Assembly: GCF_000439375.1 (NCBI RefSeq)
Contig: NZ_ATMI01000002.1
Coordinates: 1-64,000, forward strand
Direction of reading: 5' to 3'
Length of the DNA stretch: 64,000 nucleotides
DNA from: Tatumella saanichensis
GTDB taxonomy: Bacteria > Pseudomonadota > Gammaproteobacteria > Enterobacterales > Enterobacteriaceae
Shown: in pieces, positions 49,084 to 58,358 of the stretch
Position numbering within the stretch: the stretch's first letter is position 1
Layout: each line of letters starts with the position of its first letter
Made by a program: the position numbers and the translations under genes
The notes under the pieces: generated by a model
Told to the model about the DNA's origin: nothing
Databases searched by the model: none
The model's input: the letters and a program-made list of their open reading frames with translations, nothing else

Positions 49084-49983
49084 GTGAACGTCTATTTAAA
49101 AACGATTGCCGTACTGGTGTCATTAGCCAGCCTTTCTGAAGCCAATGCTGCAGAATTATCTGTTCCCTCTCACAGTAGCTTTCAAGTCTCTGCTGATCCG
49201 GCCTTACATAAATTGTTGCCGGAAGAGGTTGCTAAACGGGGATATATCGTCGCCGCGACCAACCCGAACACGCCACCGACGACCTTCTTTGAGAGTGATA
49301 ATAAAACCTTAGCAGGACGTGAGATTGATGTGATGAATGCCGTCGCTGAACGCCTTGGTATTAAGGTGCAGTGGCGTGACAGCGGTGGTTTTGACAATAT
49401 TATCCCTGGTTTGGCCACGGGACGTTATGACGTGGCGTTATCGAACATTAATGCCACCAAAACCCGACTGAAATTGGTGGATTTTGTCAGTTATTATGAT
49501 GCTAGCCGCCTCGGGGTTATTGCGTTAACGTCCTCCCATATCACGCCTTTTACCTCATTTGATGCCCTGTGTGGCCTGACTGTGGGTGCAGGCGCCGGTA
49601 CGACACAGATAACTCGACTGGAAAACGCCAGCAAACAGTGTCAGACCGAGCATAAAAAACCAATCCAGGTGGCGGTATTCCCCGATCGTCCGTCTGGGGT
49701 CCAAGCGGTAGTCAGTGGCAGAGTACCGATGTTCCTTGGGCCTTATGAAGGACTGAGTTGGCAGGTGAAACAGATCCCACCGGCGACTATCAGTGGTGTG
49801 TTGACGGTCAATGATGCGCCGGTGTCGGTGGCTTTTCCGAAAAATTCACCGCTCGAACCGGCGGTTCAGGCAGCACTAAACTCTCTGATTAAAGACGGTA
49901 GTTATCAGAAGATCCTTGATCGCTGGGGGATCGGCTTTGGTGCGGTTAAACAGTCATTGCGTAATGAAGAGATTTTTCAATGA
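49084..49983 (+). CDS. ABC transporter periplasmic binding protein (YxeM-like)
   Basis: 299 residues from a GTG at 49084 with AGGAG upstream; the longer frame begins with TTG and has no signal peptide pattern. A Sec signal (TIAVLVSLASLSEANAA) is followed by a PBP2 family 3 domain: GYIVAATNPNTPPTTFFESDNKTLAGREIDVMNAVAERL, then FDNIIPGLATGRYDVALSNI. Two Cys residues near 165 and 187 could be a disulfide. Binding protein of a polar amino acid/cystine-type importer; its gene overlaps the permease gene (ATGA). Confidence 0.9.
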   Translation: MNVYLKTIAVLVSLASLSEANAAELSVPSHSSFQVSADPALHKLLPEEVAKRGYIVAATNPNTPPTTFFESDNKTLAGREIDVMNAVAERLGIKVQWRDSGGFDNIIPGLATGRYDVALSNINATKTRLKLVDFVSYYDASRLGVIALTSSHITPFTSFDALCGLTVGAGAGTTQITRLENASKQCQTEHKKPIQVAVFPDRPSGVQAVVSGRVPMFLGPYEGLSWQVKQIPPATISGVLTVNDAPVSVAFPKNSPLEPAVQAALNSLIKDGSYQKILDRWGIGFGAVKQSLRNEEIFQ

Positions 49984-50903
49984 CACACGCAACGGAGCGC
50001 ACAGCGGAACTGACGATTGTCGCTAAACGCCATTACGGGCGTTGGTTCAGTGCTCTGCTAGTACTATTAGTTGTCGTTGCGATGGTACATTCGATGGTCG
50101 AAAATCCGCGCTTTGAATGGCGGGTGATCGCCGAGAATTTTACCGGTTCCTCGATTTTGCAGGGGGTCGTTATGACCCTACAACTGACTGCTATCTCAGT
50201 GATTTTGGGTTTCTTTTTCGGCACGCTATTGGCGTTGATGCGGTTGTCGGCAAATCCGGTGCTGAGTACGGTCAGTTGGGCCTATACGTGGTTTTTCCGC
50301 GGCGTGCCAATGCTGGTTCAGTTGTTTCTCTGGTACAACATCGCCGCACTGTACCCGACCTTATCCTTATCGCTGCCAGGTATCGGTGAGCTGTGGAGTG
50401 TCCAATCAAATACCCTGATCAGTCCGTTTACTGCGGCAGTGATCGCCTTGGTGATGCATCAGTCTGCTTATGCAGCAGAAATTGTTCGCGCTGGGATCCA
50501 GAGTGTCAATCAGGGCCAAGTCGAAGCGGCCCGTGCTCTTGGTTACCGGCCGTCGCAGATTTTCCGTTATACGGTGTTGCCGCAGGCGATGCGTGCCATT
50601 CTGCCACCGGCGGGTAACGAGGTGATTGGTCAGTTGAAAACCACCGCGGTGGTGTCCGTCATCTCGCTGCAGGATGTGCTGTTTTCAGCACAGATTATTT
50701 ATCAGCGCACCTACCAGGTGATCCCATTATTGCTGGTGGCCACGCTCTGGTATCTGCTGATGACATCAGTCCTTTCGGTAGGGCAATACTATATTGAAGC
50801 TTACTTTTCCCGCGGAGTGACCCGTAGACCGACGCCAGCGTTGGTGCGAGGGTTATCACGGTTAAAGCTTCGCAAATCTGTTCAGGAAATCTCCCATGGC
50901 TGA
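49980..50903 (+). CDS. ABC transporter permease (YxeN-like)
   Basis: 307 residues. HisMQ-type inner-membrane subunit with about five to six helices, including SILQGVVMTLQLTAISVILGFFFG, and the coupling EAA loop EAARALGYRPSQIFRYTVLPQA. Overlaps the binding protein gene by 4 bases and the ATPase gene by 8, so the three form a coupled importer. A positively charged extra N-terminal segment of about 60 residues precedes the usual permease core. Confidence 0.9.
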   Translation: MTHATERTAELTIVAKRHYGRWFSALLVLLVVVAMVHSMVENPRFEWRVIAENFTGSSILQGVVMTLQLTAISVILGFFFGTLLALMRLSANPVLSTVSWAYTWFFRGVPMLVQLFLWYNIAALYPTLSLSLPGIGELWSVQSNTLISPFTAAVIALVMHQSAYAAEIVRAGIQSVNQGQVEAARALGYRPSQIFRYTVLPQAMRAILPPAGNEVIGQLKTTAVVSVISLQDVLFSAQIIYQRTYQVIPLLLVATLWYLLMTSVLSVGQYYIEAYFSRGVTRRPTPALVRGLSRLKLRKSVQEISHG

Positions 50904-51657
50904 AGCTATTTCGCTACATAAGCTCACCAAAATTTTTTCCGGAAAAGTCATTCTTAATCAGGTGGATCTGGATATCCCCGCCGGATCGGTCACGGTGATC
51001 CTCGGGCCATCTGGTTCCGGTAAATCCACCTTGCTGCGTTGCATTAATCATTTGGAAAAACCGGATGGCGGCAGCCTGAGGGTCGGTGACGAGCTAGTGG
51101 GCTACTACCAGAAAGGCAATAGCCTGCACGAGCTGAGCCAACGTGAGATTGCCCGCCAACGTCGTGGTATTGGTATGGTGTTTCAGCAGTTTAATCTGTT
51201 CCCACACCGTACCGTGTTACAGAACATTATTGATGCACCGATCCGTCTGAGAAAGCAGCCCCGTGAGCAAAGTATTCGTCAGGCAAAAGATCTGCTGAAA
51301 CAGGTGGGCCTAGCCGGGCGTGAGGATGAATGGCCGCAGAATCTTTCCGGCGGCCAGCAACAGCGGGTGGCGATAGCCCGGGCACTGGCGATGGATCCGG
51401 AAGTGATGCTATTTGATGAGCCGACCTCTGCCCTTGATCCGGAACTGGTCGGTGAAGTGTTGCAAGTGATCAAACAGTTGGCCCATAGCGGCATCACCAT
51501 GGTGATTGTGACCCATGAGATCGGTTTCGCCCGTGAAGTGGCGGATAATATCGTGTTTATGGAGGACGGTAATATCGTGGCCAGCGGTCCGGTACAAGAG
51601 ATGCTGGAAAATCCGCAAAATAGCCGCGTCAGAGCCTTTATCGATAGGGTACTGTAA
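50896..51657 (+). CDS. ABC transporter ATPase (YxeO-like)
   Basis: 253 residues. Walker A GPSGSGKST (37-45), Q-loop MVFQQFNLFPH, signature LSGGQQQR (150-157) and Walker [14 protein letters not shown]. Close to GlnQ/ArtP-type importers. Third gene of the importer and 24 bases before the molybdenum enzyme gene, which is thus probably in the same operon. Confidence 0.92.
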   Translation: MAEAISLHKLTKIFSGKVILNQVDLDIPAGSVTVILGPSGSGKSTLLRCINHLEKPDGGSLRVGDELVGYYQKGNSLHELSQREIARQRRGIGMVFQQFNLFPHRTVLQNIIDAPIRLRKQPREQSIRQAKDLLKQVGLAGREDEWPQNLSGGQQQRVAIARALAMDPEVMLFDEPTSALDPELVGEVLQVIKQLAHSGITMVIVTHEIGFAREVADNIVFMEDGNIVASGPVQEMLENPQNSRVRAFIDRVL

Positions 51658-51681
51658 CCGCCTTTAGTAGGAAATCACGTA

Positions 51682-53976
51682 ATGCCTCACCGTAATAAAA
51701 TGCACAGCGCTCATTGGGGCGCTTTTCATGCTGCATTAAGTGGCGATCAACTGACTATTACCCCTTTTGCCGGGGACCCTGACCCCAGTCCATTATTGGA
51801 AAACATGACCGATGTGCTCAAGCATCCGGTCAGAGTGACACAACCGATGGTCCGTCGTGGCTGGTTGGAGCAAGGACCTGGAGCCGATGATCGCCGTGGC
51901 GAGGATGAGTATCTGCCGATCAGCTGGGAGAAAGCGCATCAGTTGGTGGGGGACGAATTGCGCCGAGTCAGTGAACACTACGGGCCGGAAGCAGTATTTG
52001 GTGGCTCTTATGGCTGGTCCAGTGCGGGGCGCTTTCATCATGCCCAGAGTCAAGTTCACCGTTTTTTGAATACCACTCTGGGGGGATATGTTCGTTCGGT
52101 AAACAGCTATAGCTCTGGAACAGCAGCCGTGTTGTTGCCACACATTATCGGGCCGATGGACGAAATTGCTCGCCGTGGCGTCAGTTGGCAGGAGATTGCC
52201 GAGCACAGTGATATCGTGCTGGCCTTCGGTGGACTGGCTCTGAAAAATTCGCAGGTTGCCAGTGGGGGTATTAGCGAACACAGTGAGCGGGGGTGGATGC
52301 AACAGGCCGCAGCGCGTGGTGCCGAATTTATCTCTATCAGTCCGTTACGCAGTGATTTACCGTCGGAAGCCAAAGGACAGTGGCTGCCAATCATCCCAGG
52401 TACGGATGCCGCGTTGATACTGGGCCTATTATCGGTATTGATTTCGGAGCAACTGACGGATGAGCATTTCCTGGCACAGTATTGCGTCGGTTGGCCGGAG
52501 GTGGTGAGCTATATTACGGGGCGTGAAGATGGAGTCGTCCGTGATGCACATTGGGCCGCGGCGATTTGTGGAATTAATGCGTTGCAGATTGAAGCGCTCG
52601 CCCGTCAACTTGCCGGCAAACGTGTGCTGGTGACCGTCGCCCATGCACTACAACGGGCTGAATACGGTGAGCAACCGGTATGGTTGGGGTTGGTGTTGGC
52701 TGCTGCGTTAGGGCAGCCGGGGCTACCAGGTGGGGGATTTACCTATGCACTTGGCGCGTTGGGACATTACGGAAAATTTCATAATCTAGTCAGCTTTCCC
52801 TCTCTCCCTCAAGGACATAATAGCGTTGACCGGTTTATTCCAGTAGCGAGAATTGTCGATATGCTGCTCTCACCTGGAGAGACGTTTAACTACAATGGTC
52901 AACAACTCACTTATCCACATGTTCGGCTGGTGTATTGGGCGGGGGGAAATCCGTTTCATCATCATCAGGATCTGGCTCGTCTGCGGCGTGCTTTCTGCCG
53001 TACTGAAACCTTGATAGTGCATGAAAGTGTTTGGACGGCGACGGCACGTCATGCCGATATTGTGTTGCCTGCCACCTTGACCTTGGAGAGAGAAGATATC
53101 GGCGGTGCACCCACTGATCGTCATCTTATTGCCATGGCTCAGGTTGCCCAGCCGCCGGGTGAGGCCAGAGATGATTATGAAATCTTTCGTGGTATAGCCC
53201 GCTATCTGGGACGTGAGGATGCGTATACCGAAGGGCGTACCGTCAGGCAGTGGCTGGAACTGATGTATCGGCAGTTGCAGGAAAAACTGACGGCACATTC
53301 GGTGAGCCTTCCAGACTTTGACACCTTTTTTGAGCTGGGGGTCCTGCAACTTCCTCAGCATACTGACAGCGGCATGATGATGAAACGATTCCGTGAAGAT
53401 CCGCTGAGGTTTCCGTTACCGACGCCGCAGGGAAAAATAACACTTTATTCTGATACGATTGCTCGCTTTGGTTATGCGGATTGTCCGGGACATCCTGTTT
53501 GGCTGGCCCCAACTGAGCAGGCAATACCCGGGCAGTCTTTTTGGCTGGTGGCTAATCAGCCTGCGACTCGTCTGCACAGTCAGCTTGATTTCGGCCGTTA
53601 TAGCCAGCGGGGTAAACGTAAACAGCGAGAAGTTTGCACTTTACATCCGGCTGATGCCCATAACTATGGAATTCAAGAGGGCGATATTATCGAATTAAGC
53701 AATACCCGTGGCAGACTGCTGGCCTGTGCTCGCCTTAGTGATGGGATCCGCCGTGGGGTACTGCAGCTACCGACCGGTGCTTGGTACGATCCCATCGACC
53801 CACGGGCTGAGCGGCCATTTTGTCGGCACGGTAATCCGAATGTACTGACCCGGGATATTGGCACTTCATCCTTGGCTCAGGGCTGTAGTGGGCAATTGAC
53901 GGTGGTCAGACTGCAAAAGTATCAGGGTGACGTCCCGGCAGTGCAGGCGTTCATTCCTCCACGTGGGGCCGTTTAA
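51682..53976 (+). CDS. BisC/TorZ-type molybdopterin sulfoxide reductase, cytoplasmic
   Basis: 764 residues, the length of E. coli BisC. DMSO-reductase family enzyme that binds bis-MGD and has no Fe-S cluster. AHWGAFHA, RVTQPMVRRGWL, FGGSYGWSSAGRFHHAQSQV and NSYSSGTAAVLLP resemble BisC; Ser144 in the last is the predicted Mo ligand. RLVYWAGGNPFHHHQD, ATARHADIVLPATLTLERED and the C-terminal NVLTRDIGTSSLAQGCSG fit too. No twin-arginine signal is seen, so it acts in the cytoplasm. BisC reduces biotin and methionine sulfoxides; the location in the S-substituted-cysteine cluster suggests a sulfoxide substrate. Its 3' end overlaps the convergent gene by 26 bases. Confidence 0.9.
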   Translation: MPHRNKMHSAHWGAFHAALSGDQLTITPFAGDPDPSPLLENMTDVLKHPVRVTQPMVRRGWLEQGPGADDRRGEDEYLPISWEKAHQLVGDELRRVSEHYGPEAVFGGSYGWSSAGRFHHAQSQVHRFLNTTLGGYVRSVNSYSSGTAAVLLPHIIGPMDEIARRGVSWQEIAEHSDIVLAFGGLALKNSQVASGGISEHSERGWMQQAAARGAEFISISPLRSDLPSEAKGQWLPIIPGTDAALILGLLSVLISEQLTDEHFLAQYCVGWPEVVSYITGREDGVVRDAHWAAAICGINALQIEALARQLAGKRVLVTVAHALQRAEYGEQPVWLGLVLAAALGQPGLPGGGFTYALGALGHYGKFHNLVSFPSLPQGHNSVDRFIPVARIVDMLLSPGETFNYNGQQLTYPHVRLVYWAGGNPFHHHQDLARLRRAFCRTETLIVHESVWTATARHADIVLPATLTLEREDIGGAPTDRHLIAMAQVAQPPGEARDDYEIFRGIARYLGREDAYTEGRTVRQWLELMYRQLQEKLTAHSVSLPDFDTFFELGVLQLPQHTDSGMMMKRFREDPLRFPLPTPQGKITLYSDTIARFGYADCPGHPVWLAPTEQAIPGQSFWLVANQPATRLHSQLDFGRYSQRGKRKQREVCTLHPADAHNYGIQEGDIIELSNTRGRLLACARLSDGIRRGVLQLPTGAWYDPIDPRAERPFCRHGNPNVLTRDIGTSSLAQGCSGQLTVVRLQKYQGDVPAVQAFIPPRGAV

Positions 53977-55297
53977 GCGTCTCAGCTAATGTTATCGTCA
54001 GACGCTGCAATTGCCCGCTGTCGGTGAGGGTGCAGTCCTGAAGCAGGCGTTCCCGGATGGCAGTTGGCTCATTCTGGAACGCCTGAGCCAATTTTTGCGC
54101 CACGTCCACCGGGTCGGCCAGCGACTGGCGACGGGTACGACGCTGGATCAGTGAGGTACCGTCATTGCATAACAGTGTGATCTGATGAAAGCGCTGTGTC
54201 GGATCGACAGCATCGGGCGGAGCGCTGAGATCTGGGCAGCGCTCTACACGGGCTGCCAGTGCCATGATCTGCGGATTAACCGGCCCTTCGGCAAAATCCG
54301 ATAACCTCAATTCGCCGTATATCAGCATGGCCGCGGTGACATATTCAAGGCTGAAGCGGGCCTCAATGCCGTTGCTCGGCTGACGGATTGAGGGGGCAAT
54401 GTCTCCGCCGGGCGGAAAAGCAATCTCAATGCGGCGCAGGGAAGCCAGCCAGAGTGGCAGGTCACAGCCCTGAGCTAATGCTTGACTGCGCAACTGGCGG
54501 GCTGCTTCGGCAGCACTATGAGTGCCACTGCACACCGGAAATGGTTTGAACTCTAGCCCTGGAGATGTGATGCGCCAAGGGTCTCCCCAATGTTCAGTGA
54601 GCCGCAAGGGCTGCGCCTGACCGCCGCTAGCGGTCTGCAGAAAGGCTTCTATCACCCCATGCTGTTGGCCTTCAAAACCGGCCAATGCCAGCTGCACTGC
54701 CTGAACAGCGCGCTCTGCCGCCCAACCGGCATGGAGGGCTTTGACCTGCGATCCGAACTGTGCCCGTAGCCCACTGGCCTGGGTCGCGGCAATGCCCAGC
54801 GCTATCTCGGTTTGCGGAATAGTAGCACCGCTGAGCCTTGCCAGTGCTGCCGTGGCCGCGAGGGTACCGAGGGTAGCGGTGTTATGGTGTCCGGCAATGT
54901 AGTGCTGTGAGGTGACAGCCAAGCCGAGTCTGCCAGCCATTTCGACACCGCTAATATAGGCATCGAGAAAGGCATGCAGCGGAAAATCGTCGCGAGACTC
55001 ACACCAAGCGAACAGTGCGGGCAGGATGACCGTTGACGGGTGTCCGTGAAAGCCGGCATGAAAATCATCATAATCCAACGCATGGCCGGCATATCCGAGC
55101 AGCAGCGCGCTGGAGGCCGGATGGGTTGCGGGATAAAGCTGTCGCAGCTTGGGTAAACCGGAATCCGGTACCTGGCCGGTAAGAACTGGCCAGCAAGCGG
55201 CGATAAAATCCCACACACCACGCCGGGCATTCTGGCGTGCAGTCTCATCCGGCTGACGCTGTAGTAGATAACCGGCCAGCGTTTCGCTAAGACTCAT
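53951..55297 (-). CDS. MmgE/PrpD family protein (YxeQ-like)
   Basis: 448 residues. MmgE/PrpD fold (2-methylcitrate dehydratase, cis-aconitate decarboxylase and related): ALLLGYAGHALDYDDFHAGFHGHPSTVILPALFAW (about 64-98), NTATLGTLAATAALARLSG, and ASGLRAQFGSQVKALHAGWAAERAVQA (about 172-198). It is the third gene of a minus-strand operon GNAT-M20-PrpD, starting inside the last codon of the M20 gene (ATGA overlap). In B. subtilis the yxeQ protein is the MmgE/PrpD member of the yxe operon; its reaction is not firmly established. Confidence 0.87.
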   Translation of the reverse strand: MSLSETLAGYLLQRQPDETARQNARRGVWDFIAACWPVLTGQVPDSGLPKLRQLYPATHPASSALLLGYAGHALDYDDFHAGFHGHPSTVILPALFAWCESRDDFPLHAFLDAYISGVEMAGRLGLAVTSQHYIAGHHNTATLGTLAATAALARLSGATIPQTEIALGIAATQASGLRAQFGSQVKALHAGWAAERAVQAVQLALAGFEGQQHGVIEAFLQTASGGQAQPLRLTEHWGDPWRITSPGLEFKPFPVCSGTHSAAEAARQLRSQALAQGCDLPLWLASLRRIEIAFPPGGDIAPSIRQPSNGIEARFSLEYVTAAMLIYGELRLSDFAEGPVNPQIMALAARVERCPDLSAPPDAVDPTQRFHQITLLCNDGTSLIQRRTRRQSLADPVDVAQKLAQAFQNEPTAIRERLLQDCTLTDSGQLQRLTITLAETLKRPHVEE

Positions 55298-56451
55298 GGT
55301 TCTCTGACCAGAGGGTCGGTTAGGACATTTTTCGCCAGATCAGCCAGGTAGCGGGCAGTCGGCAGCAGCACTTCATCATTGACCACAAAGGCGGGATGAT
55401 GCAGGGCATAGGGCTGGCCGGTGCCCACCATCACAAAGGCACCCGGCAGTTGCTGCTGATAGAAAGCGAAATCTTCGCCGATAGGGCTGGCTTCCACCAC
55501 TCTGGCCTCAAATCCGCTTTGGCTGGCCTGGGATAACGCGACCTCTGCCCAGTGGGCATCGTTAATCACCGGTGGCGGACCCGCTTGCCAGTCGACAGTG
55601 ATCTCTGCCCCAAATGCGCTGGCGATCCCGGCCAGCAGTGTCCGTAGACGCTGTTCGATCAACTGGCGGGTCGGCGGGGAAAAGGTCCGAACCGTGCCTT
55701 CAAGCCAGGCGTTATCGGGGATCACATTCCAAGTGCTGCCACTGTGAACTTGGGTTACTGACAGTACCGCATTATCTGCGGAGGGTGCATTACGGCTGAT
55801 CACCGATTGCAGGGCAGTGATCACCTGCCCGACAATGATCACCGGATCATTGCTGTCTTGAGGCCGAGCTGCATGGCTGCCGGTCCCGTGAATGGTAATG
55901 CTAAAACGGTCGACCGCAGCGGTCAGTGCCCCAGCTTTACAGCCGATCACCCCGGCGGGTAGGGTCGGATCGTTGTGTAAGCCGAAAATAGCCCGAGCCT
56001 GTTCCAGTGCACCGCTGCGGATCACATCCGGCGCGCCCTGACCGGTCTCTTCGGCAGCTTGGAATAGGATCCGTACTCGGCCGGGTAATTGTGCTTCCTG
56101 TTCTTTTAGAAATATCGCCGCTCCGAGGGCTGCGGTACTGTGAAAGTCATGTCCACAGGCATGCATTACTCCGGGATTTTGTGAACGGTAGTCGACCGCA
56201 GACTGCTCTTCGATAGGCAGGGCATCTATGTCCGAACGTAGCACCACCAGCGGTCCTTGCGGATCGCCAATCTCTGCGACCAATCCGGTGTTCAGAGGGA
56301 GATCGAGGATTCGAATCTGATGGTGTTCCAGTTGAGCCCGTAAGCGGGCAGTGGTCTCAAATTCCTGATTCGACAGTTCGGGGAAGCGGTGCAGTTCGTG
56401 ACGAAAGGCGATCAGACGGGTAGCAAAGTCCGAGTCTGTTGCAAGGGTCAT
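55294..56451 (-). CDS. M20 amidohydrolase (YxeP-like N-acetylcysteine deacetylase)
   Basis: 385 residues. Metal-dependent HipO/AmaA-type hydrolase: DIDALPIEE (about 74-82), the Cys-His metal motif MHACGHDFHST (about 96-106), FQAAEETGQGAPDVI (Glu-Glu), GLHNDPTLPAGVIG and SPIGEDFAFYQQ. In B. subtilis the homologous YxeP removes the acetyl group after the alkyl chain has been cut from N-acetyl-S-substituted cysteine. Downstream of the acetyltransferase gene with a 2-base gap. Confidence 0.88.
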   Translation of the reverse strand: MTLATDSDFATRLIAFRHELHRFPELSNQEFETTARLRAQLEHHQIRILDLPLNTGLVAEIGDPQGPLVVLRSDIDALPIEEQSAVDYRSQNPGVMHACGHDFHSTAALGAAIFLKEQEAQLPGRVRILFQAAEETGQGAPDVIRSGALEQARAIFGLHNDPTLPAGVIGCKAGALTAAVDRFSITIHGTGSHAARPQDSNDPVIIVGQVITALQSVISRNAPSADNAVLSVTQVHSGSTWNVIPDNAWLEGTVRTFSPPTRQLIEQRLRTLLAGIASAFGAEITVDWQAGPPPVINDAHWAEVALSQASQSGFEARVVEASPIGEDFAFYQQQLPGAFVMVGTGQPYALHHPAFVVNDEVLLPTARYLADLAKNVLTDPLVREP

Positions 56452-56453
56452 AG

Positions 56454-57005
56454 TTACTCCTGTCGACTCGCCTCAGCAGCCTTAGGCTGTGCGGCTAGCC
56501 AGCGCTGATAGGCGGCCTGATTAAGGATTTTGGTCATATAAAGGGTGATATGCCCTTTGCCTAAGTCGGCAGTGTGGGCAGGGATAAAACCACGTTTCTG
56601 ATACATGTTTTTTAGCCACGGATGGCTGGTTGCCGTTCCAAGGGACACGGCCGGCGCTCGCAGCTGATCTGTCAGGATCTCCTGTTCCAGTCGCTGAAGA
56701 ATTTGCTTGCCGTAGTGCTGGCCGGGAAAGTCAGGGTGTGCCGCAAACCAGCCGATATGGGGCAATCCAAAGGGACCCGGTAATGGCCCCCAAGGGTAAC
56801 GTAGCGTTACCGAGGCGACCATGATGTCATGGTCATACAACGCATAAACACCATGATCACGCAGATGTTGCACGGTTTTTTCCAGAGTGGTACTGGCGGC
56901 ATCAAAATGGATACCGAGCGCTTTCGTCGGAGCATAAGCGGCCAGGATCAGTGCCTGATAGGTTTCTGCTTCCTGCTCTGTGACTTGACGGAAAGTCAGC
57001 GGCAT
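56454..57005 (-). CDS. GNAT N-acetyltransferase (YxeL-like)
   Basis: 183 residues from the second of two adjacent ATGs (57005), better spaced from GGGGG. GNAT fold with the acetyl-CoA pyrophosphate loop region HPDFPGQHYGKQILQRLEQE (R/Q-x-x-G-x-G/K pattern, about 94-113) and the C-terminal PWLKNMYQKRGFIPA strand. In the yxe pathway the GNAT enzyme acetylates the S-substituted cysteine first. First gene of the GNAT-M20-PrpD operon, divergent from the GldA-like gene. Confidence 0.85.
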   Translation of the reverse strand: MPLTFRQVTEQEAETYQALILAAYAPTKALGIHFDAASTTLEKTVQHLRDHGVYALYDHDIMVASVTLRYPWGPLPGPFGLPHIGWFAAHPDFPGQHYGKQILQRLEQEILTDQLRAPAVSLGTATSHPWLKNMYQKRGFIPAHTADLGKGHITLYMTKILNQAAYQRWLAAQPKAAEASRQE

Positions 57006-57008
57006 CAT

Positions 57009-57248
57009 TGCCCCCGTTATTATTCAGTGGAAGTAGTGCTTATTTATTGGGTCAGGCTATCAGAAGTTATAAAAAAACGGATATATAAATTAATGCTTTG
57101 CTAAGACATTATTTAGCTTGCTGAGTCCGGATTTTATCTTTCAGTCAGATTAACACTGCCTTATTATTCTCGGCTGACTCTCGCGATCACCGTGGGGGGA
57201 TATTTACCATGTCAGGCAAACCTTTATTTTAGAAATTAGGACAGTCAT
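57009..57248. promoter_or_regulatory. divergent promoter region of the yxe-like cluster
   Basis: An AT-rich 240-base spacer between the GNAT operon and the dehydrogenase-monooxygenase-aminotransferase operon; both promoters must lie here. No regulator gene lies in the cluster, and no confident operator was found. Confidence 0.5.
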
Positions 57249-58349
57249 GTGTTAGCCATTAAATCACCGGGGCATTATTTGCGGGAAGCAGGACTTACCG
57301 CTCGGGTTGGAGACTACCTACAGCCTTATGCCCGCCGCATCCTGATCCTGACCACTCCCTCAGCGTGGCAAGCGGTGAGTCAGCCATTACAGCTTAGTTT
57401 GCAACAGCAAGGGATCGTCAGTGAGGTGCAGTGGCTGGATGGCTACTGTACCGAGCAGGCTATTCAGCGGGTAAAGGGTGCACTGCACACTGCTGAGGCT
57501 AATCTTATTTTGGCGGTCGGTGGCGGAAAAGTGATGGATACCGCGAAAGCGGCAGCGGCGCAATCCGCAGGGGTGAGATTGGTCATGTTACCCACTCAGG
57601 TCGCCACCTGTGCTGCCTGGTCACCGGTCAGTATTCTTTATACGGCACAGGGTCATTACCTGCGCAGCCATTTATTATCTTCAATGCCTGACTTAGTATT
57701 GTTGGACAGTGAAATTATTGCCCGTAGTGATGTGTGTTATATTAAAGCAGGAATGATTGACGCGCTGGCGAAATACTATGAATTTCGTCCTTATCAGAGA
57801 AATAATCCTGATAACCTATCACTGCAATTAAAACTATTACCCGCTCAACAGGCGTTGTCGGTCTTTAACGAATATGGCCTCCAAGCGGTTGTAGATAATC
57901 AGTCACAGAGAGTGACTACCGCACTGGATAAGGTTGCCGAGGCTAACTTGGTGCTAGCAGGATTGGCAAATAGCGTCCGTGACAGTTTAGCCACGCCCGG
58001 ATTTGCCCATGCTCTGCATAACCGCCTTACCCGACAGCCGGAGTTATCCCAGTGGTTACATGGCGAAAAAGTGGGTTTCTGTCTGCTGGTCCAGTCATTG
58101 CTGGAAAATAATGGTCAACCGGAGCCCTCTCTGTTGGCATTACTGGCGCGCTTCGGTTCACCGCTGCGGTTGCCACCGTTAGAGGGCGACCGTGACCGGG
58201 TGTTTGCCGACATTGCTAGCGAGGTACATTTTCCCGCGCACTGTGCCGCCATGCTGCCCTTTGATATCAGCGCCCCAGCCTTGGAGCGGGCGCTACGACT
58301 GACTGACAGCCTTCCCTTCCCCGATTTACAGCATTTATCGCTTTCATAG
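57249..58349 (+). CDS. GldA-like iron/zinc-containing alcohol dehydrogenase
   Basis: 366 residues with a GTG start (an ATG two bases earlier is closed by a stop after two codons). Group III dehydrogenase fold: NAD loop AVGGGKVMDTAKAAA (89-103), and the metal ligands of the glycerol dehydrogenase type at Asp171 (GMIDALAKYYE), His254 (GFAHALH) and His271 (WLHGEKVGF), all present. Reaction unknown; possibly reduction or oxidation of a small oxo or hydroxy acid released by the pathway. First gene of a plus-strand operon. Confidence 0.85.
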   Translation: MLAIKSPGHYLREAGLTARVGDYLQPYARRILILTTPSAWQAVSQPLQLSLQQQGIVSEVQWLDGYCTEQAIQRVKGALHTAEANLILAVGGGKVMDTAKAAAAQSAGVRLVMLPTQVATCAAWSPVSILYTAQGHYLRSHLLSSMPDLVLLDSEIIARSDVCYIKAGMIDALAKYYEFRPYQRNNPDNLSLQLKLLPAQQALSVFNEYGLQAVVDNQSQRVTTALDKVAEANLVLAGLANSVRDSLATPGFAHALHNRLTRQPELSQWLHGEKVGFCLLVQSLLENNGQPEPSLLALLARFGSPLRLPPLEGDRDRVFADIASEVHFPAHCAAMLPFDISAPALERALRLTDSLPFPDLQHLSLS

Positions 58350-58358
58350 GACGACTTT

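Noticed and set aside
51682-53976. Periplasmic TorA/DmsA-type respiratory reductase
   Set aside because: No twin-arginine signal, no Fe-S cysteines and no membrane-anchor gene; the pattern fits cytoplasmic BisC.
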